54,577 nt of DNA. It comes from Sanchytrium tribonematis. Taxonomy: Eukaryota > Sanchytriomycota > Sanchytriomycetes > Sanchytriales > Sanchytriaceae. Both the position numbers and the translations under genes were made by a program. The notes under the pieces are model-generated. The model saw only the letters and a program-made list of their open reading frames with translations. It had not been told where the DNA came from and did no database searches. Position 1 is the stretch's first letter, and every line of letters starts with the position of its first letter. Shown one piece after another: positions 18,669-27,817 of this stretch. The stretch spans positions 1 through 54,577 of the forward strand of contig JADGIG010000011.1 of the NCBI GenBank assembly GCA_018985235.1. Reading direction: 5' to 3'.

Positions 18669-19038
18669 TTCAATAAATATATAAACTATAAACATTCTGT
18701 ATATTTAGTCACATGTACGTGAAAGCTGCTTATGGGATTTTTTTCGTCTGAAATAAAGTGGTTGCATTTCTAGATTCTTTTTTGGTATTTCAAATTTTCA
18801 ATGATAATTGCTCTCGTGAAATGAACAAAAATAAGCCAAGATGTACAAGGTCTTGATGCAATTTTGTCCAAAAGACCACAAATATCATTGTCGCCGTTTG
18901 TAATACCCAAAAATCAGCGTGTGAAATATAAACTGAGCTGTTGTACAACATACATGAAAACGATCCAATCATAATTATTGTTGATGACCCCCTCAAATTA
19001 TTTAACCCCGCGAGGTCCACTTCCAGTTGCTATTCGTA
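18669..19038. other. Intergenic stretch without recognised gene
   Basis: About 370 bp between two plus-strand genes. It holds the AATAAA of the upstream gene and AT-rich sequence with a more GC-rich patch (CCCCGCGAGG) just before the next start. A short minus-strand open frame exists but has no recognisable content. Confidence 0.5.
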
Positions 19039-21417
19039 ATGTACCTGCTACTCATTAATTTAAACGCTCTGCTCTCACTGACGGTGGCCCCTTTAGAATT
19101 TCAAACTCAAAACGGGACAAAACAGCCCATCTATTCTGTGAGATTAACTGGATTCAACCCGAATGACATTGTTCAGTTGTCCGCTAATATTGATACGTCA
19201 GTTTGCCAGTCAAGTTGCTCGGATTTAAATACATCCACACCACAGTCTATTAATCCGATAAATAACATTTTGTCATTCTACACTCCCATTATATCACAAT
19301 ATTTAATATTCCACTTATACTATAATGCCAATGGCACCAATGCGACAAGAGTTTATGAGATCCATCCATTTGGAACCTCATTATCAATGATGCAGCAATC
19401 TGCAGAAATCCCATCCACTTTGAAACCCATTCTATTGAATTTGAATCAATTTCACAAACACACAAATCACATCCATAAGAGAGATCAGCAAACAAAGTAT
19501 GATCCAAACATTAATTCCATTGATCATCATCCAAATAATTTTCAATCCACTCTTTTTAGGGTGAAAAATGCGACCGATATCCCTAATTCTGCTCATCAAA
19601 ATGGACTATCAAGAGCATTCCATGCAATGGTACATTTTATTTCGAAAATTGGACATACATTCATTGGATTTATCAAATCTATTGTACTTTTGTTTAATTG
19701 GCAAATGTACACAAATATTATTCATTTTCAACTATATTATATTCAAGGTGCGTTTGAAACAATGTGGGTCCAAGCACCAGTTGCACAAACCCAATTTAGC
19801 AGCTTTTTGGATAAGTTGAAATACAATAATTCTAATTCAATCAATAATGCGCCAAATTTCACACAAATCAAAGAGACCCACATTACCGAGAATGTTGAAT
19901 TAGATGGGCCCAAAAATGATCCAAGAGCATTGTTTGTAAACGACCACGTCATTAATCACGTGAATGTGTCCTCGAAATTATCCAATTTATTTCACCATCC
20001 TTTAAATATGATCAAGAGTCTGTTTTCGAATGGGAATGTAGATGTCTTGAATTCACCTGTGGAATCCACCTTGAAGTTCAAATCTCTGTCTCTTTTACAA
20101 TCTGTGTCAAATTCTACTTTTCCGCTGATGAAAAGTTTTCATGAATCTATGATGGATATTCTACGAATGCCACTTGGCGACCTTCCAATTTTAAATATCT
20201 TCAGAAATATATTTGGCTCCAAAAGATCGCAGCCAATAATTGCTGATCATTATTCAAATCCCTTGCAAGTGAATCTGTTAAACATTCTACTGTTATTTGG
20301 GGCTATTCAGTCTCAAGTACTCTATGCGGGGATTTACCATGCACCCATGATAACAAAAGAAGATTTAAAAGCAATTTATAAATCACCCACTATTCATCAT
20401 ATGCCCCACACTTGGCTACATGGTCTTGGAGAAGGGACTGTTACCGAAATGATTCACAGAGAATACAGAATCAAATGCATCGTGGACTGGATACCCAAGC
20501 ACTCCGTTTTAACTATGTTAGAACTGTCTGGATTTCAGTTAATAATCACACCTATGTATATAACGTCAAGCATGTTCAGCCAAATTACTAGTCAAATATT
20601 ATATGTTTTGGAAACTTTTTTAATTATTCCATTTGCGTATCCACTTGATTTCTTGCAATGGAAATCTTCACAAAAATTGCCGTTCAACACTATGGCCGCA
20701 ATTTACGGAAATATCTACCCTCCGTATTACACCATGTGGTATTTATGGCATTTGACTTGTATATGGCATATGACTCGTCCTTTATTCTTTATTGCTGAAA
20801 ACGTGTTGAATGCGCGTGCTTTGTCGAATGGGTTGGCAAACCAAATTAGTAGAATTGTACCAAGCAATATTTTAAAATCTTTTACATCGATGTTTGTCAA
20901 ATCTGCTGGTTCATTATTGTCTATGAATACATTTCACAAAGTCAAGGGCGTTTTAATGGCAATACCTCAAATTTGGTGTGTTCATGAAATGACGCATGAT
21001 TTATACGCTGCTATAGACATCAATAACCCAGTGCATCGTGCGCATTACACTTTCAACGCATTTGCGTGGTGGATGGACACATTGAGCATGCTAATGGGGA
21101 TGGTTGGAAATGAATTGCGAATGATTTTACCACTTATTGGAAGCGGCATGAGTCGCTTAAAGACTGTTGGCCAGAGCATTAAAGGATTTAATAACAAGTT
21201 GGAAAGTGTCATCAATTTATTTGCTACGGGTAGATTCTTAGATTTGGCTGAAATTACAGTTGTAGCTCTAATGATTGGCGGTTATTTTGTGCGAACCACT
21301 TTCATGATGCTGAACGGAATACCGGGTGTATTTGTTTATTATGATAGCGAGTACGTGGATGAAATTAAGTCAAACAAAAAAATAGATTTACCGGAACTGA
21401 ATTACATTAAAAAATAA
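19039..21417 (+). CDS. Large secretory-pathway membrane protein (792 aa), orphan
   Basis: The first ATG in frame is at 19039 and gives a clean signal peptide (MYLLLINLNALLSLTVA). The N-terminal part is Asn/Ser/Thr-rich with several N-glycosylation sequons and one close Cys pair (SVCQSSCSD). The second half has hydrophobic segments such as LLNILLLFGAIQSQVLYAGIY, FLIIPFAYPLDFL and EITVVALMIGGYFV, plus a His-rich motif (HHMPHTWLHGLGEGT). The last segment leads to YYDSEYVDE and a charged tail. I know no family with this layout. It may sit at the cell surface or in the endomembrane system. Long and intact, so surely a gene. AATAAA overlaps the stop (21413-21418). Confidence 0.7.
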   Translation: MYLLLINLNALLSLTVAPLEFQTQNGTKQPIYSVRLTGFNPNDIVQLSANIDTSVCQSSCSDLNTSTPQSINPINNILSFYTPIISQYLIFHLYYNANGTNATRVYEIHPFGTSLSMMQQSAEIPSTLKPILLNLNQFHKHTNHIHKRDQQTKYDPNINSIDHHPNNFQSTLFRVKNATDIPNSAHQNGLSRAFHAMVHFISKIGHTFIGFIKSIVLLFNWQMYTNIIHFQLYYIQGAFETMWVQAPVAQTQFSSFLDKLKYNNSNSINNAPNFTQIKETHITENVELDGPKNDPRALFVNDHVINHVNVSSKLSNLFHHPLNMIKSLFSNGNVDVLNSPVESTLKFKSLSLLQSVSNSTFPLMKSFHESMMDILRMPLGDLPILNIFRNIFGSKRSQPIIADHYSNPLQVNLLNILLLFGAIQSQVLYAGIYHAPMITKEDLKAIYKSPTIHHMPHTWLHGLGEGTVTEMIHREYRIKCIVDWIPKHSVLTMLELSGFQLIITPMYITSSMFSQITSQILYVLETFLIIPFAYPLDFLQWKSSQKLPFNTMAAIYGNIYPPYYTMWYLWHLTCIWHMTRPLFFIAENVLNARALSNGLANQISRIVPSNILKSFTSMFVKSAGSLLSMNTFHKVKGVLMAIPQIWCVHEMTHDLYAAIDINNPVHRAHYTFNAFAWWMDTLSMLMGMVGNELRMILPLIGSGMSRLKTVGQSIKGFNNKLESVINLFATGRFLDLAEITVVALMIGGYFVRTTFMMLNGIPGVFVYYDSEYVDEIKSNKKIDLPELNYIKK

Positions 21418-21501
21418 ATTTTGTTTGGTATCAGGGTGATTTTATTCCAATTGCAAATGTATTTTGAGAGTTTTCAAATTATATAATTTCTATTTATTGT
21501 C

Positions 21502-22785
21502 TTAAAAATATACGCGACTATCTTTTTTCGCTACTTGCGGCTCAAAGTTGATTTCAAAGGAGACACTTCCTTTCGTGGATGTTTTACAACAATCATCTAT
21601 TGTCATCTTGGGTAGGCTTGGCGGTACAGAATCTTTGGTCCTGAATGAATGGTTATTGTGTTGATTCATTTCAGTGTAGTTTTCCATAGGCAATTTGGGT
21701 AAACTCGATGGTCCGAAACCAGCATTTCGCTTATATGAAGGTTTTGAGAAGCGGCGATAAATGATATTATCTTCAGATGTTTTCAAGGCTTCCAAGTTTT
21801 CCAATTTTGGATAGACCTTTTTGTTATAAATTTTTTCTGGCTCGACTTTGCGTCTCTCTAATGGTGCAGCCAATGTTGATAATCTTTTATCATTCACTAT
21901 AGTTTTCCTGTGCTCTAATTGCACTTGAAATGGGGACTCTTCAAGCACCCTGACATGTACTTCTTGCTTTTGAAGTCCTTTGGCTAGTCTGGCCATTTCT
22001 AATTTGCGCAAATAAGATTTTTCTACTTCATCTTTGTCTTTGTTGCGTACTTGAGAGGGCTCAATTAGTCGACGCTCTAATGGCACTGACATCAAGTCGA
22101 ATTTTTCAATACACTTAGTCGTCTTCTTCACAAGCTTAGGTACGAATGGCATTTCTTCTAATACTTTAACTCGTGGTAATTTAGCTGATGCTTTCACTTG
22201 CTTGCATCTGGCAATCTTTTCCAAATAGGCTTTCTCCACAACCTCTTTGCTCTTGTTAAGTACCAATGCAGGGTCTACAAGTCGTCTTTCTAGTGGCACA
22301 GACATGTCATCAAACTTCGAAAGACATTTAGTTGTCTTTTTAACTAAAATAGGCTTGAATGGCTCCTTTTCCAATGCCTTTACTCGAATCTTGCGTTTCT
22401 TTGTCACAGTTTTGGGCTCTAATGGTTCCAGGATTATTTTGCTAGAGTCACGCTTTACAGGTAAGTCAAGCACACTTTTGCTGGAACATTTTTGTGAGGC
22501 TGAATCTATTTTTGCTTTCAATTTAGGAATCTTGCTCTCAGAATGTGTCTTACACAAGCTCTCACCTTCCTTCTTTATTTGAACTACATTTGGTAAATAA
22601 TGATGGCTCTTCGTCCATTTCAGTTCTGGATTTCGCCCCAATTCTAATTTTGATTCACTTTTTAATGTTTCCAAATCCATTTTAAGCTCCTTCATCAAGG
22701 ATTTGTAACTCTTTTGTTTGCTTTCATTTGCCTTTTCTAAAAAATATAATTGTTTTTCAATTTCTGCTATTTTATCTGCTATCAT
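21502..22785 (-). CDS. Coiled-coil protein with three ~65-aa tandem repeats (427 aa)
   Basis: The protein starts MIADKIAEIEKQLYFLEKAN, a coiled coil to about residue 50. After a basic linker come three tandem repeats of about 60-65 residues. Each has the order xLExxPF, KKTTKC (first two repeats only), then SVPLERR or AAPLERR, then xEPxxxxNK (first VDPALVLNK), VEKxYLxK. The C-terminal quarter is Ser/Pro-rich and ends in EPQVAKKDSRVYF. I do not recognise the family; the basic repeats would suit a microtubule- or cytoskeleton-associated structural protein, which is inference only. Two decayed copies of the 5' end of this gene, including upstream DNA, lie at 23675-24210. AATAAA is 5 nt after the stop. 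Confidence 0.65.
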   Translation of the reverse strand: MIADKIAEIEKQLYFLEKANESKQKSYKSLMKELKMDLETLKSESKLELGRNPELKWTKSHHYLPNVVQIKKEGESLCKTHSESKIPKLKAKIDSASQKCSSKSVLDLPVKRDSSKIILEPLEPKTVTKKRKIRVKALEKEPFKPILVKKTTKCLSKFDDMSVPLERRLVDPALVLNKSKEVVEKAYLEKIARCKQVKASAKLPRVKVLEEMPFVPKLVKKTTKCIEKFDLMSVPLERRLIEPSQVRNKDKDEVEKSYLRKLEMARLAKGLQKQEVHVRVLEESPFQVQLEHRKTIVNDKRLSTLAAPLERRKVEPEKIYNKKVYPKLENLEALKTSEDNIIYRRFSKPSYKRNAGFGPSSLPKLPMENYTEMNQHNNHSFRTKDSVPPSLPKMTIDDCCKTSTKGSVSFEINFEPQVAKKDSRVYF

Positions 22786-23573
22786 AGGGATTGACCTAAA
22801 TTTTTTAAGGCAATTTCGGATAAATACTTGGCAGCAATTAATTCAACACCCATAGGATAAATGTCACAGTATTTCGGCGCATTTTCAGACCATTATAAAT
22901 GTTGGGCTTTTTAAAGAAACCACATTAAGCTATCTCAAAACTCCTGCGCTTTGAAACTTTTCATTTTTGTCTGCTCAATGTTGCAGATAATAAAACACCG
23001 GATTGATCTAAAGTGAACTCCATCTCTTTGACAGCAGTGGTAGAACAGAGAATAATTCAGATTCCTCAAAATAAAGTGGACTTTTTTAGAACAAATTTCT
23101 TTCAATTACGTTTGATTTATTTGTCAGCGAATATTTCTGTCAAAAGTAATCAGAAAAATCACGTTTATAGCTATTTACACCCGAGAAACAATTTTGATAA
23201 GTCGTTGGTCTAACGCCAGTTGTTCCAATATGTACGATTGTAAATAATTGGGATTTGCATACGGAAACCGAATTTGTTTATCTGGATCATGGAACCAAAA
23301 AATCACCCGGAAGGACTTTTGCTCTGCATCATTCATGACAATTCCAAATTCAACCGCATTTTATTACTTGAACTTCTGCAAAGTAAATTTGTTGTTCTAT
23401 CGATTGAATACTAACTTCCTCTATAACTACAAATTTTTGCAAAGATGATCTGATAAGGATAACATAAATAATGCTTTCGGAGTGAAGAGGGCTCATAAAA
23501 TGCATTTATTCCCAAAATATAATTGACAATATGTCCAAATAAGGTTGTCTTGGTAGCTGTGGCCCGCTATAGG

Positions 23574-23677
23574 CAATGTATATGGTAATGCGATCTTGCT
23601 GCCAAAACTTGTCATTCCCAAGTCCCAATGTATATGGTAATGCGATCTTGCTGCCAAAACTTGTCATTCCCAAGTCC
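23574..23677. repeat. 52-bp direct tandem repeat, two copies
   Basis: The unit beginning CAATGTATATGGTAATGCGA occurs at 23574-23625 and again at 23626-23677 with no difference seen by eye. It abuts the first decayed gene copy and may mark the junction of the rearrangement that made the copies. The identity of the two units implies a recent event. Confidence 0.9.
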
Positions 23678-23935
23678 CATTCCTTCTTCATCTGAACTAC
23701 ATTTGATATGTTTTGGACTATTGGTGGCTTGTTGCCTCTTTTGAGATCTGCTTATAACTCCATTTTTTGTTTTTAATCGCTTTTTGATGTTTCTTATTCC
23801 TGGAAGATGAAATGCTGTATGCTCTCATGAACTTCTCCCAAAAAAGGATCATTTTCTTCAACTTCGGCTGTTTTATGTCCTATAATAGATTGAACTAAAT
23901 TTTTAAGGCAATTTCAATAAATTCTTGATGAAAAG
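23675..23935 (-). pseudogene. Decayed copy 1 of the 5' end of the three-repeat protein gene
   Basis: This stretch aligns by eye with about 22556-22840, the first part of the gene at 21502-22785 plus its upstream DNA. Shared landmarks are CTTCTTCATCTGAACTACATTTG against CTTCTTTATTTGAACTACATTTG, and TAAATTTTTAAGGCAATTTC close to the gene start. The start codon and many codons are changed and several short insertions are present, so it cannot code. No counterpart of the repeat region is present; only the 5' end was duplicated. Confidence 0.75.
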
Positions 23936-23940
23936 GAAAG

Positions 23941-24210
23941 ACCCATCCTCCTTGGTTTGCATTGGTGGCTTTGGGTCCTTTTAAGCTCTGATTTTGGTCC
24001 TAGATCAACATTTGAATCGCTTTTCAATGTTTCCAAATCCATACTAAGCTAGGATTTGTAGCTTTTTTGTTTGCTTTCATATGCCTCTTCTAAAAAGAAT
24101 AGTTTTTTTTCAATTTCTACTATTTTTTTTCTGGTCTCATAGGGATTGACCTAAATTTCTTGAGGGTAAATTGTGATAATTCTTGGCAGCAATAAAATTA
24201 CAACTGGATG
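23941..24210 (-). pseudogene. Decayed copy 2 of the 5' end of the three-repeat protein gene
   Basis: This second partial copy is closer to the parent than copy 1. TTTCCAAATCCATACTAAGC, GGATTTGTAGC, TTTGTTTGCTTTCAT and CATAGGGATTGACCTAAATT match 22667-22803 nearly base for base, and the similarity runs on into the upstream DNA (CTTGGCAGCAAT). The reading frame is broken by a deletion and the start codon is lost. Its better preservation suggests that it was copied more recently or retains some use, for example as promoter sequence. Confidence 0.8.
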
Positions 24211-24665
24211 TTAAATACGACCATCATGTGGTGTAGACTCAAAAGATTATAGTCCCTAGCTTTATTAGCAAACTCGTAAGAATCTAGCTCGAAACTTTCT
24301 CACTGAAACAAATCAAATATGTCTGCTCATATTTACAGATGAAGGCAGTACACGATTATGTTGGAGTAAACACGATCTATTTGTTGTGAGACAAAAGAGG
24401 CTTGCACCATTCCTCGAGATATTGTCACTGATATAGTTCCCCAGAAATAGCAATAGAAATTTGGCATTTTTTGGTGTTTTAGTTGCACTCTTCCTCGCAT
24501 CAAATTTTTTGTTAAATTATTGGAAATCGGTGACTAAACCACGGCTTTATACATGCCATACATTATCTCATTATCTAATATGATCATTTGTTTAATGATT
24601 ACACCATTTCCGCCCAAAAATGTCGCCATTAATTGAAATATAAGTTCGTGACAACTCGCCCTGGC
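24211..24665. other. AT-rich spacer before the GH35 gene
   Basis: About 450 bp upstream of the beta-galactosidase start. I see no gene, RNA or strong motif. Together with the decayed copies it makes the longest non-coding stretch of the gene-dense part of the window. The stretch 22786-23573 is also without a recognised gene. Confidence 0.5.
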
Positions 24666-27600
24666 ATGTTATTGGCAACTTTATTACTAGCTACTATCAA
24701 AGTATTCCAGTCACATTTTGAAATAAATGGAAAAGCGACACTATTAAGAGGAGGATCGTTGCAATGGTATCGACTGCCCAAATCCGAATGGGAAGACAGA
24801 TTATTAAAATTTAAGGCAGTAGGCTATAACATGGTGGAAATTTATGTCAGTTGGCAATACATAGAGCCTATACAAAATCAATTCCATTTAGATGATCTAC
24901 AGGACTTTTTAGAAATGTGTAAGAGATACAATTTGTATGTTTATATTCGGCCAGGCCCATTTATTTGCAATGAAGAAAATGCGGGTGGTTATCCCAATTG
25001 GGTGATTGCTCAATCAGACAAAATTATTAATCCAGATAGTTTGGATGGCAAGTATTCTCTCAGAAGTGATGATTTGGATTTTTTGGTGATTGTCAAATCT
25101 TATTTTAAAGCAATTAATCGTATCATTAAGCCATTTCAGATTTCTCACAATGGCACTATCATCCTTTATCAAGTAGAAAATGAATTTGATTATTACATGC
25201 AATCACTGGATGTAGATAGATATGCGTGGATTAAAGATCACCCAGAGAGACCTTATAATCAAACGATCAATATCAATAATTATTTCAATCACTTAAATGA
25301 GTTTATTCGGGAAGATGGTATTGATGTGCCTTCAACGACTTGTCCTGGAACCTTGGAAATGCTTTCAATGCCTACTGACACCACCATTATCCCACTTCCA
25401 AACTATTATTCCAGCACAACTCAAATTGAAACTAATTTTTTAAACTATAAACTCGTTCAAAATCAGAATAAAAATTTGGTGCCTGCTGGGACTTCAGAGA
25501 CATTCCGGGCCTCACATGCACTATCAAGAATGATACTGTCTGGAATGGATCTTGTTTCCCAATTCAACACTTTTGGGCATTTTGCGCATGGACATCACCA
25601 CTCTACAATTTTACAATTATTAGGAATTATGACTGCAGCTGATTTGCCTAAGATGTTCCATCAGTTATTTCATCCACCATCTACTGGTAAAATCGTTGCG
25701 GTCCCAATTGCTTTATTTCCCTCCCAAATGGATTTAAATGGAATTGTATCACCAAGTGGTCAAATTAGGAATCAATTTTTTCATATTCATCTTTTAAATA
25801 TATTTTACAACACTTTTGAGTACCTTATTGCACCTGTTAATATGCCTTATATCTCATATACCAACAAACGACTAAACAAAGCAAAACGATCCAACAAATT
25901 TCCAGTGAATGATGAGATATTTGTCAAAAGTTCAAAAGTCGGAGCATTGGATACCAATCGACATAGATTTATTAGCTGGATGCCATTGAATGCAAGCAGG
26001 ATCAATCAAACCATCTTAATTGGAATTTTAAATCCTTCTTCTGAAGATATTGAATTACCACCCCATTCCATCCAAACACCAGATTTTGACTTTCCTCTAA
26101 TTTCGAAAGTAACCATACCTTCTCAATACATCAATACACTCCAAATTCAATCCGATACAAAATATGATTCCACAGACACGATGTATGTCAGTCATTTAAT
26201 TATAAACCTGATATTTATTTATCATTTTTATTTCAGTACAATCCCATTTACATATAAAAGATTACTGGAAAGCAATGAAAAGAAAAGCGGATTGATTGCG
26301 TTGCACAACAAACCAGACACGGAATATGAGATTTTAATGAATTTATTTGATATTCCTAAACCTAAAAATATTCCACTATATAAATTTAAAAAATCAGACT
26401 CATTCAAGGCAAAAGGAAACTATATTCTTTTGTATGGGTCTGTTAAAAATACTCCTGTTATTCATCATTTGCCAAATTTGACAATTTTAATTTTAAATAC
26501 ATTTTTAGCAAGTCGGTTGTACAATCACAAAGTTGAAAATAAGTCAATTGATTTTATTGGTGTAGATTTGTTACTTGGTGGTAAAATTGTGATGCTTGAT
26601 ATCATCAGGTCATTTTACACATTTCAGTTATTTGAAAAAGAGACAGATCTCATTAAGCTTAAATATCCTATATTATCCAGTGAAACGACATTGAATGGGA
26701 TGCTGATTCAGTATGATTTACCTCGGTATTTTAGAAAAAGTGAATTTGAGATAAATGGACCTTTTCTAAGCGAGTTTTCTGGATTTACTGATTTCAGGTC
26801 ATACAACTCACCGCTTCCTTACATTGAACAATTACAGCTAAATGTTACCAACGAAAGAACTGAATTAGATAGTCTGAATGGCCCGCTAAATGACTACACT
26901 GAATATTCTACTGACATCTCTGAAAATATTCAGAAATTATTTGCCGACTCCAAAAAACCTAAGAAAGTGGTGCTTGTTTTTGAAAGGCTGGGTGATTTCG
27001 CTTGTTTTTACTTAAATGATAAGCCTCTGGAGTGTCGCACACCTTTGATGATGATGCACAAATTTGAAATTGATTCAAATCATTTTAATCTTAAGGATAC
27101 TTCCAAGTATATTTTGAAGATAGTTGTATCTATTTGGGGTAGAGGCAATTTTATGTTTCCCAGTGGCGATTTGGGTCATATTCCTTACAAAAATAAGAAA
27201 ATCAATACAGGAATACATTTTAATATGGTCATTCTAGCCTGTGACGGATTGAAAGGTGTATTTGGAAATACCACTTTAAATGGTTCACCTCTTAGGAAAT
27301 TTAACGTGAGCTCAAAATTTGCCAGAGATAGCAGCAAATTGACAAGGCTTAACCAATACAGTAAATCTGATGCTCCGAGGAGCGTACAAGTAAAAAAGGG
27401 AGAATTAAAGTGGGTTTCGTACTTTATAAAATCGAAGCATCTGATGACTACATCAAAAATCGCAAACTCCATTAAATTAAAGGGTCAAAGTTTGAAAGCA
27501 AATCTGTATATTAACAATATTGTCATTGGTAAATTTATCAGCGATGAAGGCTTTATCCAAGACGGAAATGGGTATGACGTGGACTCTCATGGTCGATCTT

Positions 27601-27782
27601 TAGCGGACACGCATTCATTTCCAGTCGTCAACTTTGAAGAAGGGTTTCAGCTAGATATGTTACTGGACGGAAGAAGAGATGGTGCTGTTTTAGAAGAAAT
27701 TAAAGTGGAAATGAGCAGAGAAATTTACTTAAAAGATGGCAGTAAAATTGGACAAATTGAATACAAATTTGATATTGAGTGA
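24666..27782 (+). CDS. Glycoside hydrolase family 35 beta-galactosidase-like protein
   Basis: The first in-frame ATG at 24666 gives a signal peptide (MLLATLLLATIKVFQS) and 1038 residues. The GH35 catalytic domain follows at once: FEINGKATLLRGGSLQWYRL, VGYNMVEIYVSWQYIEP, YIRPGPFICNEENAGGYPNW and the acid/base motif QVENEFD with Glu173. The expected nucleophile region (family E-Y/F-W-x-G-W) is unusual here; a Glu in GTSETFRASHAL at the right distance is the candidate. The later part is poorly conserved but includes beta-rich jelly-roll-like segments (VVSIWGRGNFMFPSGDLGHI). The family removes terminal beta-galactose from glycans outside the cell or in vacuoles. The changed nucleophile region leaves activity open. 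Confidence 0.82.
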   Translation: MLLATLLLATIKVFQSHFEINGKATLLRGGSLQWYRLPKSEWEDRLLKFKAVGYNMVEIYVSWQYIEPIQNQFHLDDLQDFLEMCKRYNLYVYIRPGPFICNEENAGGYPNWVIAQSDKIINPDSLDGKYSLRSDDLDFLVIVKSYFKAINRIIKPFQISHNGTIILYQVENEFDYYMQSLDVDRYAWIKDHPERPYNQTININNYFNHLNEFIREDGIDVPSTTCPGTLEMLSMPTDTTIIPLPNYYSSTTQIETNFLNYKLVQNQNKNLVPAGTSETFRASHALSRMILSGMDLVSQFNTFGHFAHGHHHSTILQLLGIMTAADLPKMFHQLFHPPSTGKIVAVPIALFPSQMDLNGIVSPSGQIRNQFFHIHLLNIFYNTFEYLIAPVNMPYISYTNKRLNKAKRSNKFPVNDEIFVKSSKVGALDTNRHRFISWMPLNASRINQTILIGILNPSSEDIELPPHSIQTPDFDFPLISKVTIPSQYINTLQIQSDTKYDSTDTMYVSHLIINLIFIYHFYFSTIPFTYKRLLESNEKKSGLIALHNKPDTEYEILMNLFDIPKPKNIPLYKFKKSDSFKAKGNYILLYGSVKNTPVIHHLPNLTILILNTFLASRLYNHKVENKSIDFIGVDLLLGGKIVMLDIIRSFYTFQLFEKETDLIKLKYPILSSETTLNGMLIQYDLPRYFRKSEFEINGPFLSEFSGFTDFRSYNSPLPYIEQLQLNVTNERTELDSLNGPLNDYTEYSTDISENIQKLFADSKKPKKVVLVFERLGDFACFYLNDKPLECRTPLMMMHKFEIDSNHFNLKDTSKYILKIVVSIWGRGNFMFPSGDLGHIPYKNKKINTGIHFNMVILACDGLKGVFGNTTLNGSPLRKFNVSSKFARDSSKLTRLNQYSKSDAPRSVQVKKGELKWVSYFIKSKHLMTTSKIANSIKLKGQSLKANLYINNIVIGKFISDEGFIQDGNGYDVDSHGRSLADTHSFPVVNFEEGFQLDMLLDGRRDGAVLEEIKVEMSREIYLKDGSKIGQIEYKFDIE

Positions 27783-27817
27783 TCTACTCATAAAGGCAGT
27801 GTTAAATAAACGTTTAT

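Noticed and set aside
23013-23448. Two short plus-strand frames in the spacer
   Set aside because: Aromatic- and Asn-rich, no recognisable content and no conserved start context; typical of AT-rich non-coding DNA.
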